DNA of 64,000 bases from Pterois miles (GCA_947000775.1 CAMQGK010000130.1:6757001-6821000); one strand, 5' to 3'; numbered from the stretch's first letter, positions 26,142-37,513 are shown. Notes: a model not told the origin generated them from the sequence alone. A program made the numbers and translations.

Positions 26142-26443
26142 AGGGGACCTATTATGGTTTTTGCCTTTCCTTTAGTGTGTCATATGGTTGTTCATGCATG
26201 TGAAACGTCTGCAAAGTTACAAAGCCCAAAGTCCACGCCAAAGGGAGTTGCTTTCCCCCACAGAAACACTGCTCCTGAAGTAACATGGTGATGTCACATA
26301 GTAACACGTTTACATAATACCTTCCTAGTGGCTACTTTGGCTCACCCTTAAGCAAAGCAAGTTAGGGCGAAGCAGGACCACTGTCCGAAGAGTTTGGTTT
26401 GGTTGACCAGTATGCACATGTAAATGACCATAATAGGTCCTCT
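26142..26443 (+). mobile_element. TTAA-flanked MITE, 302 bp
   Basis: Termini AGGGGACCTATTATG and CATAATAGGTCCTCT are inverted repeats. TTAA flanks both sides exactly (26138-26141 and 26444-26447), the target duplication of piggyBac- and Kolobok-type transposons. The interior shares AAGTCCACGCCAAAGG and AACACTGCTCCTGAA with the inverted relative at 36772-37191. Non-coding. Confidence 0.8.
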
Positions 26444-26816
26444 TTAATGAAGTTCAAGTTAGTCTTCTCAAGAAATCATACCTCAAAACCCGAAAATAAA
26501 CATTAAGATTACAGTGTGACATTTCTCCGCTGTGCATAATCGACCCCTTACTGTAACTAAGTTGTATTGAAGTTCTTGCGGATGCTGTTCTTTCTTTGTA
26601 GTTGTAAAGATTACATATCGCACAATGCAGAGATACTGCTTATATATCTTTATTTTGTGTTTGGGTGGTTATGTGTACAGATACAAGTGTGTAGACAGTT
26701 GTTTTTCACAGCGGGGCAAAACAAAATTATCCGCAGAGGTGTGTGTTCCTCCCTGAGATATTGTGTATAACAAGACGAGAGAAAAGGGCGACTGGGCTAG
26801 TGGAAGCAAGGATGGA

Positions 26817-26821
<5 letters not shown>

Positions 26822-26868
<47 letters not shown>
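26822..26868 (+). repeat. (GA)n microsatellite
   Basis: About 23 uninterrupted GA units. The minus-strand (SL)n peptide through it is not a gene. Confidence 0.95.
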
Positions 26869-26869
<1 letters not shown>

Positions 26870-27639
26870 GGATGGATTATAATTGAGGCAGGAGTCGGTT
26901 GTTCCAGCATGGCAGACAAGTGCCACAGTCTTAGACAGAGGCTAAGTAGGAGCAAGTTGGCCCACAGTCAGATTTGGGGAGCCGGGGTGCTTAATCATCC
27001 CGGGCTCGGCGCAGGAGTTGACAGGTGAGTTATGAGCGGGCGCTACAGGTAGGAGCCCCAGTCTTCCTACTGCTCACTATGACCTTCGCTCTGGCCATAA
27101 ATAATGCAGGGACCATAAAATACTGATTTAGGATCACTATCTTGGTCTGGGTTAATCTTTGCTTGGTGTGGACAGAGAAGGTAGTAAGACTACTGGGTGC
27201 TGATGTCATGCACATATGTTATAGTGTATATAACTTTAGTCCAATCTCAGTCTCTAGCTCATTATCAAGACTACTTTTCTGACCTTTCTCAGTCTTTTGC
27301 CAGTTTGCCAGCCACTATTTGATGCTGATCAGAATTTTACCTGCCTGTCTAAAGCCATTGTCACATCCGTCCCTCATCCAATCAAGCCAGGCTGCATTAA
27401 CTGCAGTGGCGTGTGCTCCCAGGAAAGATGTTGGCTGTTTTTACATCTGCCCTTCACGTCTGAACGCAGCTTCGCTTTGGCATTCCAATCCGATCTCAGG
27501 TATATGCTGACGCAAATGGTGTTAAGATGGACCCAGTGATGTACTTGTGTATGTCTTTATCTTTAGCTTTGGGGCTGGCCATTAGGGGTCACTGAATGGT
27601 TTAAGGATAAACATGATGTGAATCAGATTTTAGCCTAAT

Positions 27640-28200
27640 GCTATGAAAGATATTATGATGTGTTAGACACATAGACTCTCTATGAGACACATGCATAGCC
27701 ACCGTAATGTCACCCATTTGTGGACTGCCGTTTTGATGCCTCGAGTTCGGCCGTCGCCATCTTGGTTTTTTTGCAAACAGAAGTGACATCAAAGGTTGGA
27801 GCTAAGTACAACTAAACACTGAATAAGACATTTTAGGTGACCAAAGTATTACAGTTCATTTTTGCTACGCCATGGTAGCAACCTGTCAATCATGAGGTAG
27901 CCTCACCTTAAAGCATACCCTGTTTATAGTTTATTTGACTCTAAATGGGACCAGAATTTACTAAATGAACATCCTGCTGTATTGAAGAAGACTTGAAACT
28001 AGTGATTGAGACCATCAACTCATGTTTACAATGTTTACTGAGGTAATAAATCAAGTGAGAAGCTCATTTTCTCATTGACTTCTCTTCAGACTTCACTTTG
28101 CAACCAGAGGAGTCGCCCCCTGCTGGACATTAGACAGAATACAAGTTTAGGGCACTTCAGCATTGGCTTCTCTTTTCAGAGCCGGAGGTTTCCCTCTCAT
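27640..28200 (-). repeat. GCCAGCAGGGGGCGACTCC-family repeat, longest copy
   Basis: The inverse of the 13091 and 23878 copies: it has GGAGTCGCCCCCTGCTGG and GAGGTAATAAATCAAGTGAG. It extends further, to blocks on the minus strand such as CCAAGATGGCGACGGCC and CTCGAGGCATCAAAACGGCA that recur at 39110-39270. It is therefore the best local guide to the full-length element. Non-coding. Confidence 0.7.
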
Positions 28201-28844
28201 TCGTCTCATTAGGCCGAAACAATCACCAAACACCAAATGAGGGAATATCTTTTAAAGAGTGTTTATCTCCCCGGTCACCCATCTGTATCTCTAGACTTGT
28301 CTGGTACATCCAACCACAAAAGTTGTATTGAAAAGACAAGTGACCTTTAAAGATACTATTTCTACTTTCACATCATTTAATTAAAAACCCTCAACTGTCA
28401 TATAAAGAGTTAGTCAGCCAGGGCTCTGAGTCAGTGACTCAGTTCTACCTGGCCTTGAAAAGTTATCTCTTAGGTCCTTAACCACGATGCCGTAATCTGT
28501 AGCACACACACACACACTGTATATTCACATCCAGTGTGCTGCTAAGGGACGCGGTAACGATTTGGCAGATGTTAGCAATGTCTCTTCTGAGCCTGATTAC
28601 AGTCGGTGTATTTCTGTGGCGTTTTTTAAAACGCTGCAGTGATAGAGGACATGTCCTTTAAGCCGATGAGACATTTGGGCTGCTGCCGCAGCAACAGTGA
28701 TTTCTTCTCAAGATAGGCTCATATATAGGTTTCAAACTATTGAATGCCTCTTGTAGACATTACATTTAAGTTGCTGTAAGTAGTTTTCCAGTGTTGGATT
28801 CAAAACCATTTAGAGCACACACCAAGTAACTGTCTTTTTGTGAC

Positions 28845-30035
28845 TAGGGCTGTCAAAGTTAATGAGATAATAACACAAATTATTTTTAATGCCACTAATT
28901 TCTTTAACGCATCAATACAACTTGCGATATTTTGGCTGTAGAATAGAGGTAAGATCGGGCCTAAAAAATCTGACCCGACCCAGGCCCGCGGGTATTAAAG
29001 CCCAACCCGGCCCGAGCCCGATCAATTAACTTGATTTGCAGGCCCGAGCCCGAAACAAACCCGAAATTTTATATTTTATTTGTGAGGACTCGGGAGGAGG
29101 AAAGGGAGAGGATGCGTCAGTCAGACCCGGACAGAGCTCTGCTCCGGGAAAAGGGACTGGTTGCGATTTGTGTGATCACATTTGTGACGATGCCTGTGCA
29201 TAATGATAACAAATTAAAGCCTGTCTTTTGTAACGAATTCTCTCAGTTAAACAAGACTGTAAGATGCATATTCAATAAACATTTATATCTTACCATACAG
29301 CGCCTTCTCTGTTTTATCCAAAGTATTTATTTTATAACAAGTATTCCTTAGTTTAATATCCATACATCGTTTTAGTGTACATATATATTTATTAAAACAT
29401 TTTAAAAAAAAAGTTAGCGAGAGAGAAGCCCGGGCCCGACCCGAACGTAATAATTGACATCGAGTCTGACGGGCTCGGACTCGGGCTTCAGATCTTACCT
29501 CTACTGTAGAGGGCAGTTTTAAAGCTAAAAAGATCGTGGCATCATCTAAAATGAGAAAACGTAGAAATCCACTGGTACCAACCATGTCATACTAGCTTGT
29601 CTCCAAGGAGGTTAAATAACGCTCCAAAGTTGTACAAAGGCGAGGAAAAACTGTCATGGCTATTTTCAGAGGGGTTCCCTGACCTCAGATATGTGAATGA
29701 AAACAGGTTCTGTGGGTACCCACGAGTCCCCCCTCTACAGACATGCCCACTTTATGATAATCACATGCAGTTTGGGGCAAGTCAACGCGAACACACAAGG
29801 TGGATTCATACCTGTTGTGAGGCAACAGTACTAACCACTGAACCACATGCAGTTAGTGATTGATTTCCAATAATAAATATACACATACATTTGCATAAAA
29901 CAGCTTGTTTGCCCACTCCCATGTTGATACGAGTATTAAATACTTGATAAATCTTCCTTTAAAGTACATTTTGAACGTTATTGATTATGGAGAATCAAGC
30001 AATTAAGCGTGAATAAATATATTAAGCGATTAACA
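28845..30035 (+). mobile_element. hAT-like non-autonomous transposon, copy 3 (host of a nested hAT)
   Basis: It starts TAGGGCTGTCAAAGTTAATG. After the insertion the family blocks resume in order: GGGCAGTTTTAAAGCTAAAA, ATCCACTGGTACCAACCATG, CAGACATGCCCACTTTATGA and CACATGCAGTTTGG. A ~50 bp foreign stretch at about 29786-29840 contains GTGAGGCAACAGTACTAACC, resembling another dispersed repeat. The right arm is degraded. Confidence 0.75.
28944..29503 (+). mobile_element. Nested hAT transposon remnant, 560 bp, with TSD and TIR
   Basis: The terminal inverted repeats TAGAGGTAAGATC and GATCTTACCTCTA are perfect over 13 bp. The flanking 8-mers CTGTAGAA (28936-28943) and CTGTAGAG (29504-29511) match at 7 of 8, as expected for hAT. 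Subterminal regions on both sides are dense in CCCGACC and CCCGAGC motifs (28960-29065 on the left, 29427-29490 on the right, inverted), like the subterminal transposase-binding clusters of other hAT elements. The interior has a 106-codon open frame (29031-29351) without recognisable transposase motifs, so the element is probably non-autonomous. Confidence 0.88.
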
Positions 30036-30106
30036 TCACTATTTATAGCATACCCATGTTGTTTTATCACCGAATCATTCATATTTCATGACATCTGAAT
30101 TAAAGG

Positions 30107-30290
30107 GGACATATCATGCTCATTGTCAGGTTCATACCAGTGATTTGGGGTTTCTGCTCGAACAGGTTTTAATAATAATATGCTTTACTGTCTGTCTGAA
30201 TATACCTGTATTCACCCTCTGTCTGAAACGCCTGTTTTGGCGCCTGTCTCTTTAAGAACCCCTCCAGAAACAGTGACTTTTTCATGTCAT
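30107..30290 (+). mobile_element. TTAA-type MITE family, truncated copy
   Basis: TTAA is followed by AGGGGACATATCATGCTCAT, then TCAGGTTCATACC, TTGGGGTTTCT and GTCTGAAACGC. These match the left end of 36772-37191. No matching right terminus follows, so this copy is truncated or has decayed. Confidence 0.6.
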
Positions 30291-33094
30291 GTCGCCTTCA
30301 AGATAAACCTCAATCATCTGTATTGAATTGCTAATGACGCCCTGAGTCAATACCTGCGGTGGGTTTATTTCGCCGCCTTGTAAGGACACCATGCCAGGCG
30401 AACCTTTAATCAACCTTTGTACCTCTCGCCTTGTGATGAGACAAATCTCCGAAAACATTATTGTTAGTTGAACTTCAGCTGTAATGAGTAACCACCAATT
30501 ATTTCATCACCCGATTTCTATTAGAGGGGAGTTTTTTTTTTTTTTTAATTAAGAGATTCATTAAGTTAGCTCATTAATTCCCCCACAGGTGCCACGGATT
30601 CTCAGGAGAATTTCAAATCAATTCTTCCGCCTATTATTTAATATCAGAGCGAAACAGTCTCTGAGTTAAAGTGCAGGTTTTTTCCTCTTATGGGGGAGAT
30701 TCACTGACAGTCAACAGAATAAAATCAAGAATATGGTGGAGGGATCTTACCCTTGCTTCATATATAAATCTATAAATTAACCGCTGCTAAATCCCATGAG
30801 TACCTTACAGTGAGGAGAGACTGCAGTGTGTGCCAATCATAATCCTTTCTGCTTAACTCCTAACTGACCGTTGCACATAATTTGACTGCGTTTGCCGCAT
30901 ATTGCAGCTCGAGTCCTCTGCCTGCCCTCCAGCTGTGTACAGTAGCTGTCAGCCCGGCACTGTTCTCGGTTGATGTATGCAGGATGCTATCTATCATTGC
31001 CACGACGTTGCATATCCCCTTCAGTTTGACACGTTTGACAGACACCGATGCCCATTAATGCCGCGGTATCACCTGGGTTGTTATCACTGTATCTGCAGTA
31101 GCAGAGAGTTCAACATGCGTTGAATGCTCAGTGCGTACAGTCAAGTCTCTGGAGTATGGATCCTGCTTTGGATAAGCTTTGTGAATATTACACCTGCTGA
31201 GTAAATAGTCACCTGGTCACCTCTTCTGGCTCAAAAAGGCACCGTGATGGATGCGAGATGTTGGAAAGACATCGTAGGACAAAGTGTTGGCCCACACCAT
31301 CGATCACTCATGCGGAGCAGATGACACAATTCCCCCTCTCTCTCCTCCAGCGAGTTTATCAGCGCTGCCCAGAATATTTAACAGGCAAGAGAAGCGCACC
31401 CGTGGGATCTCATTTGCACAGGTGTCCATCTGGTAGAAGTTGTCTGGGATAATCTCCACATCATGTCACATTTGCATCACAGAAAACGGCACAATACGAG
31501 TGGAGCGTACGCCGGCGGCCAGTTCGAAGGGCGAGGGATTGTTTGCCAACACTGTAGCTAAGACCAGCGTGTGTCACGCTAATCCACCGGGCTGCTAATG
31601 CCACACAATTATGTGAGGATTTAACATGTTTGTAATTGTTTGTTGGTTCAGCTCAATTTGTGTAACCAGCTTTGGTCGGAAAATTAGCAATGAGATTTTC
31701 CTAAACACTGCCAGTTTGTTTGGTCTTTTAACCAGGGGGGATTTGTTGCAGTCAGGCTGGAGTGCTTGTCAATTGTGACAGTCTTATTAGTCACTTTGAG
31801 CAAAGAAAAGGTGCTCTTATTGAGTTCATTGATCATCAAGGACCTTTTGCTTCTGTTACCCCCTCCTTCGAATAGCACAACTTGCGCATTGAATCAATGT
31901 GTTCATTGATTCCCATGTTCTGTTAAGAATTACTCAAGCAGCAGATCCAATCTCAAAACTGGTCTCCCATTAATGACCCAAACAGGATAGTTTAGCATCT
32001 GTAGCTTTAGCTCTCATGTGGATGTAAAGCTTCGCTCTCCTGAGCAGGAGTAGATCTGATCAGATTCCCTCCAAGGTTCAACGGATACACATGAGAACCC
32101 AGATTGATTGACCCTCTGAGACCCACTATTGACCGGTTTTTGTCTGTTTTAGGGGGCACAGGGGGTCTTTAGGAGGAGATAGCAGGTCAGCAGTAGATAG
32201 TCACATAGAAGTGGTGCACATCATCTGAAAGCTGGGAGCCTATGCATCCAGTATACTATTATGTAAAATAATAATAACAATTCAGTGTTCTTGGGTATTT
32301 CTTGATGGTTTCTAAACTAAAGACTATGGTCTAGACCTTCTATACATAAAAAGTGTCTGGAGATGACCTCTCATTTGACACTATATAGAACTAACTTTGA
32401 ATCAAAACTGAAGATTAATTGGAGATGCAGCTCAACACTGTGTCAAGTTGTTCTAGTCATAAATCAAAAATAAACACGACTCAATTCATTAATTGATTGG
32501 TAGAAGTATTTGATGACCATCCCCATGCTCTATTATGCCTCATAAGTTGTTGCAATTTTTGGGTTGATACCATTTGCTACACATTGCATTGATTTTTAAA
32601 ATAGCAATAATTCCTCCAAAATACCACATTTAAACAATCAGCCCTTGAGGAACACCATAGAAAAAACCTTGCTGTGATTTTGTTTCAAAAACTTTTTCAC
32701 ATTTGGAGATTTCTGCAAGATTTGCATTTTTCGGCTATTGGATGGCGAGCACTTCTGTCATGGAAACTGCTCAGAAACCCTCTTATTGTCAGTCTAACTA
32801 GGAAAAGCATCCATCCTCTGAATGCTCCAGGTCTCTAGTTTGTGTTTATAAAGTTTCATGAGGCTGTGATTTTCCAAGAGGTCAGCACAGGTCATTTTAT
32901 ACAGTGAGGTCCAATTTCAAAAAACTAAAATGAAATGGCTACAGGGACTAATATCATCAATACCCAATTTATATAATTATATAAGGCTGTTTAGGGACCT
33001 CAGTATGCAGAAATACTGAAAAATAAACACAAAAATAAAACATTTATGCTGTATTACAAAAATTCAAAAGCATGATTTTTGCCCTAAACTGTGT

Positions 33095-33250
33095 GTGTAC
33101 TCGTTGGTACCCAGAGAACCCATTTACATTCACATATCTTTAGGACCAAAGGACCCCTTTGAAAATGGCCATGACAGCTTTTCCTCGCTAAAATTTAGCC
33201 CACGTTTAGAGCGTTGCATAGCCTCCGTCATTCTAGGTGACAGACTGAAC
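33095..33250 (-). mobile_element. hAT-like family fragment, copy 4
   Basis: Only the middle of the family is present, inverted: TGGTACCCAGAGAACCCATT, ACCCCTTTGAAAATGGCCAT, TTTTCCTCGCTAAAATTTAG. Both termini are missing. Confidence 0.7.
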
Positions 33251-33944
33251 CTGCTACAGCCCACGGTCTAAAGACAAGCGTTTCCAATACAAATCACAGC
33301 AACACAAAGTAGTTAAATGAAATGTTTATCCCACCGTGGATGAACACTCGCCAGTGTCTGCGAGCCCAGGCAAGCATGTAGTCCTCAAACATTACAAGTA
33401 ATCTTGCATTTTACGCCACCCTTCTCCCTTGCGTTATAAATCCTCTTCTTTATGTATATGACCTGAGCGGTTACAGTACATCAATTGTAGCAAGTAATTT
33501 TCTGCTAGCTCGCACTGTATCTGCTTAACGCGTGAAAACAAAAGGCTCAATCAATCTTCAAGCGGTGTTGACATTCAAGGCTGTCGCTCCAGATTACTGC
33601 CTGCGTTCCTGCCCCTTATACACACACTTGTACAATACTGTTTGAATGGGTGAGAAAACATTTTAAGGATCTGTAGTTGTCCAGATTATGGGTCATACTG
33701 GCGATGATTCAACAGTCAGCACTAAAGGACAGTTTTTGCCACCAAATAAAAACATAAATTGTGAAATAGATTAATTGCTTGGACTCTCATGAATGGACAG
33801 TGTGGAGACATTGAAAGCACAGACTCTGAGTCTGTGTGGAGCCAAAGACGGACTGTTGGCAGCTTTTATTTGCTGGCAAGACTTAGATACGACACAAAAT
33901 CCTTTCTTTCTGTGACTGATTCGTCAACGTTGTGTCTTTTACAG

Positions 33945-34131
33945 GAACTCCACATACTGCATGAAGGTATCCATGTCGCTCACAGTGGCGGAGAACGACA
34001 CCGACCTCTGCTACAACTCCGAAATGAGGTTCTTTGAGAAGGCAGAACTAAGCAAGAGCAAAGACATCACCTGCCGGGGCATTGAGGATTATCTGCAACC
34101 AGGAGTGGAGCCCGAGATTGTGTGGTACAAG
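33945..34131 (+). CDS. il1rapl1: il1rapl1-like exon: Ig1-Ig2 linker and first half of Ig2
   Basis: Internal exon, 187 nt. The acceptor is CTTTTACAG and the donor AAG|GTGAGA. The first base completes the split Arg codon; the exon ends on a full Lys codon (phase 0). The translation reads NSTYCMKVSMSLTVAENDTD, then LCYNSEMRFFEKAELSKSKD, ITCRGIEDYLQPGVEPEIVW and YK. NSTYCMK ends Ig1. The Cys of LCYNS and of ITCRG belong to the IL-1R-type disulfide pattern at the start of Ig2. Sequons NST and NDT are present. FEKAELSKSK is typical of IL1RAPL1, whereas SMSLTVAEN is shared with IL1RAPL2, so the paralogue call is probable rather than certain. Reading on past the donor gives a chance open frame to 34353, which is intronic. 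Confidence 0.94.
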
Positions 34132-36077
34132 GTGAGATGCACAAATACTGATTTAATGTCCTTTCAAAGGCAGATGTCTAAACAAAGGGTTCTGTCTATC
34201 ACCCAAATCCCATCATGCACATTATTAGAGATGGACCCTTTCAATTCAAATGAAAAAGCTACTTCACAGGAAGTTCTTTCATTTATCTGCAGTTCAGGTC
34301 AGCTATATTCAGATCTAATTAGCTTCAACTACCACCTCCTCTCTGACTTCTGAAGCTAAAAGCATAAAAGAATAAATATATAACTGACGAAAATAAATCT
34401 ATTCACTGTGTGCATCTCTTGTTTCCTCTGTTTTGACCTTAAACTTTCTCCTCCTCCTCACGGAGAGTTGTGATGCCCACGGTGTAACTGACCCAGTCAG
34501 ACCTGTTGGGTGAAGCTTGGGGGCCAATTCATCAAACGTTAACATGTGCTGGATTAGGTGGCCAAGAGGCTTCTCTGGTTTCCCACAGAATCAAATTAAA
34601 ATAGCAGATAATGACTGTGGGCTCCACACCCTCCAGTTATTGGCTCTCAGTTTGTCAGTGGGGGCTGATTGAATTCTGGGAGACCACACTTCCAAAACCA
34701 AACCCACAGTGCCCCAGTTTCCTTTGCTGCAGGTGTTCTGTGGCCCAAAATCTGCCTAGACTCGGTTAAGACCGTGGTGGCCAACGGGCGGCAGTGGTGG
34801 CCAAGGTCGCCATGATCAGAGGAGTCAAAGACGGTTACTTCTGGAAGTTATGTAACAGTTTTTGATGCTAACGATAGGGCTGAGTATCAGTACTGTATGC
34901 CTTTAAGGTATCCACCAAAATACAGAATAGTATTGAAACATCTTCAGTCAAACAATACCTGCATTTGATCCTCTTTTTGTTCAGATCCAGAAAAAAAAAA
35001 GCGTTTATTTCCATGGTTCAAGTGTTCTTTGATTTGATTTGATTTTTGGCCGTTCAGCATGCCACCAAAACTTTGGAAAGTATGGTTATACTACACACCT
35101 CTGGCATCTGATGGAAATAATGATGATGCCTAAACCTAACTTAGTAGTTTTGTTGCCTAAACTTAACCAAGTTGTTTCCTCTGAATATGGAAGTTTATTT
35201 TGAAAACTGAAGCGAAAATTGAAATGTGTGTCAAGTGTCAAGTTAAGGTGACTTTTTTCTAAACCTAATTACGTTGTTTTGTTGCCGAAACCCAACCAAG
35301 TTGTTTCCTGTGATGGAAGTTTATTTTGAAAAGACTGAAATGAAAATTGAAAGGCACGTCATGTGTCAAGTTGATTTTTCCTCTAAACCTAAGTAGTTCT
35401 ATTGCCTCGACCTAGCCAAGTTCCTGTGAAGACCACATTTATTTTGAAAAGACTGACTGGGAGGAAAATGCCCCAAAAATGAGGAATAACTTTTCACACA
35501 TCATACGAACTGTAGTATACGGATACGCTGCTCCTAGCAACCAATTAGCACATTACCTAACTCATGACTACCTAAGACGTTTCGAGACATCTCAAGTATT
35601 GACAATGTAACCGGATTTAGTAAATTGTTACTTTGTACTGTGTAGTACTGCACCCAATTTAGTGATGGATTTACGAGTAGCCGGTGCAACCCAACCAGAA
35701 CAGTAGTCGTCCCTCAGAATGATAAACACACATCCATTCAATCCCACAGCTCACTGTCTGAAACAGTAATAGTGTCGGGGCAAAAGGGGGGCAGCAAACC
35801 AGTAACAGAAATCTGGCATTATTTGAGATGAGGTCTCTCTACCATAACTGTGTGGGAAGCTGTTGTAGTTCTTTATGACAGCTTGTTTAGTAACAAAGGG
35901 CTCTCTATGGACTTAGCCTCAATATGCTTAACGCTCAGACAAAATATAAAGTCTCATGTCAAGTGAAAGTGTGTTTCCTGCTGATTTCAAACACTTGAAA
36001 AGCAACAATGACACAGTGCATTTTCTCTATTCTAACTTTCTGTATCCCCATCGGTCCTTGTCCTGTTTTGAATAAAG
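34132..36077 (+). other. il1rapl1: 1.9 kb intron between the two Ig2 exons
   Basis: Starts GTGAGA and ends AATAAAG, an AAG acceptor, which is less common than CAG but preceded by a pyrimidine-rich stretch. Apart from the tandem block at 35130-35460 I see no feature. It is the only short intron in the window. Confidence 0.85.
35130..35460 (+). repeat. Diverged tandem repeat, three ~105-125 bp units
   Basis: Each unit runs from CTAAACCTAA..GTTTTGTTGCC through ACCAAGTTGTTTCCT to GGAAGTTTATTTTGAAAA and AAAATTGAAA. Units start near 35130, 35258 and 35390; the third is shorter. The units differ by many substitutions, so the array is old. Confidence 0.8.
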
Positions 36078-36231
36078 GAATGCAAGCCAAAGCAATGGAG
36101 ACAAACCATAGAAAGGAGGAGGGACACTCTGTCCATCAAGGAAGTACGGGAAGACGACATTGGGAATTACACCTGCGAATTACAGTTTGGGAACTTTGTG
36201 GTGCGGAGGACTACAGAGCTATCCGTCACAG
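36078..36231 (+). CDS. il1rapl1: il1rapl1-like exon: second half of Ig domain 2
   Basis: Internal exon, 154 nt. The donor is ACAG|GTAAAC. It starts on a full codon and ends with one base (G) of a split codon, phase 1, matching the human Ala codon that opens the Ig2-Ig3 linker. The translation reads ECKPKQWRQTIERRRDTLSI, then KEVREDDIGNYTCELQFGNF and VVRRTTELSVT. DDIGNYTCEL carries the F-strand Cys with the IL-1R family's DxGxYxC pattern, and NYT is a sequon. REDDIGNYTCEL and FVVRRTTEL match IL1RAPL1 closely; ECKPK is closer to IL1RAPL2. An out-of-phase 75-codon open frame starting upstream (36008-36235) is not the gene product. Confidence 0.93.
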
Positions 36232-36771
36232 GTAAACAACTTCAAATCCTTTGATTGTGGAGTCATCTTTGCTTACTTTTGTCAAGATGTTTAAACACTG
36301 GCATTTACTGAAAGAGTCACAGAGAGCCTGAGTTGCTGCAGTGCTTGCGACAGCAGAAACGGATGTCAGTATATTGAATGCATTTCAAAAGTATTCCCAC
36401 AAAATATCCCCATTGTTGCTCATGCCTCTGTGCACGCTGTCTGCTGACTGTTTTCTACAGATTTTTACACTGTGATCTGGGAAACAAAGCGGCTTCGAGT
36501 TGGTAAAAAATGGAGCTTTTTTTAAAGCTGATCCATGCACCTTTCGCCAAAGTGTCGCAGTCAATAGCGTCACTCTCTCTGTGACTTCTAGGCTGCTTTA
36601 ATTGCTAAGTAGTGGAATTCACCTCCGCCACCACCTGCCACCTCAGCACTTTTTCTTAAGGCTGTTGAAATATTTAAGCCTGAACTTAAAGTCGGTGACA
36701 GATTGCTTGCCACAGACAAGGTTGACACAGCAGGGACTGTCGATAGGGAGGGCCCCAAATTTACAACTTAA

Positions 36772-37191
36772 ATAGGATCTATTATGCTCATTTTCAGGTG
36801 CATACTGGTATTTTGGGTTTCTAGTAGAACATGTTTGTTGCTTTAAAGTTCAAAAAATGCTTTATTTTTCTCATACCAGCTGTGCCGCAGCACCTGTCTG
36901 AAACGCTCCGATCAGCCCAATCAGCTCTGATTGGTCAGCTGGCCCACTCTGTTCTGATTGGTCAACCAAACCAAACTCTTCGGACTCTGCTCTAGCTCCG
37001 CTCTAACTAGCTTTGTTCAAGGGCCAAACTAGCCACTAGGCTAGGTGGGACTTCAAGTAAGTCTGACAGTTCAGGAGCAGTGTTCCTGTGGGAGTAACTG
37101 CCTTTTGGCGTGGACTTTGCAGACCTCTTAGAAGCACAAAAAACTATATTTATCGCACTAAAGGAAAGGGAAAACACATAATTGGTCCTCT
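36772..37191 (+). mobile_element. TTAA-flanked MITE, 420 bp, opposite orientation to 26142-26443
   Basis: TTAA flanks both sides (36768-36771 and 37192-37195). Termini ATAGGATCTATTATGC and TAATTGGTCCTCT are imperfect inverted repeats. The reverse complement of its right half matches 26142-26443 (CCTTTCCTTTAGTG, CTGCAAAGTCCACGCCAAA, AACACTGCTCCTGAA). The interior contains GCTCTGATTGGTCAGCTGG and TTCTGATTGGTCAACCAA, two ATTGGTC-containing direct repeats. Confidence 0.8.
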
Positions 37192-37404
37192 TTAATTATA
37201 TACAGCTCTTCTATTGAGTTTATCTGATTGTAATTAGGTCTAGATGAGTGATGTCAAAAACTTGTGATTTGTGATCAGTAAACAACAACATATACAGTAC
37301 CTAATATTGATTTAAAATGTTATATTTTAACAGTGCTAGTTTAACTACACTTGCAGTTTCCTCGACCACACTTTGCAATCATCAGTGCAGATGTTTTTTC
37401 CGGG

Positions 37405-37513
37405 ATGCTAAAACAGAGCGTTTCAGACACCTTTATTCAGACAGACAGTTTGAGAAAAATGTGTTTTTTGAACATTAAAGCATGAACCTGAAACTGAGCA
37501 TGATATGTCCCCT
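37405..37513 (-). mobile_element. TTAA-type MITE family, inverted fragment
   Basis: It ends GCATGATATGTCCCCT followed by TTAA (37514-37517), the reverse complement of the 30107 terminus. The left side (GAGCGTTTCAGACA) matches the family's GTCTGAAACGCTC block. The opposite end is missing. Confidence 0.65.

Larger units (their letters stand above)
11661..33944 (+). other. il1rapl1: 22.3 kb intron between the Ig1 exon and the next exon
   Basis: It starts GTAAGC and ends TTTTACAG. No further il1rapl1 exon and no independent gene are recognisable in it. Repeats listed separately account for part of it. The rest, including most of 11661-13080, 13290-15400, 18580-20050, 20780-22500, 24550-26130, 26890-27640 and 30300-32090, shows nothing I can assign. 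32095-33065 reads like one long AT-rich dispersed fish repeat, but no second copy lies in the window. About 30390-30680 is non-repetitive with several TAATTA-like cores. Confidence 0.85.

Noticed and set aside
34132..34353. Continuation of the Ig2 exon's open frame past the donor
   Set aside because: A consensus GTGAGA donor ends the exon where family homology ends; the rest has no Ig-domain similarity.
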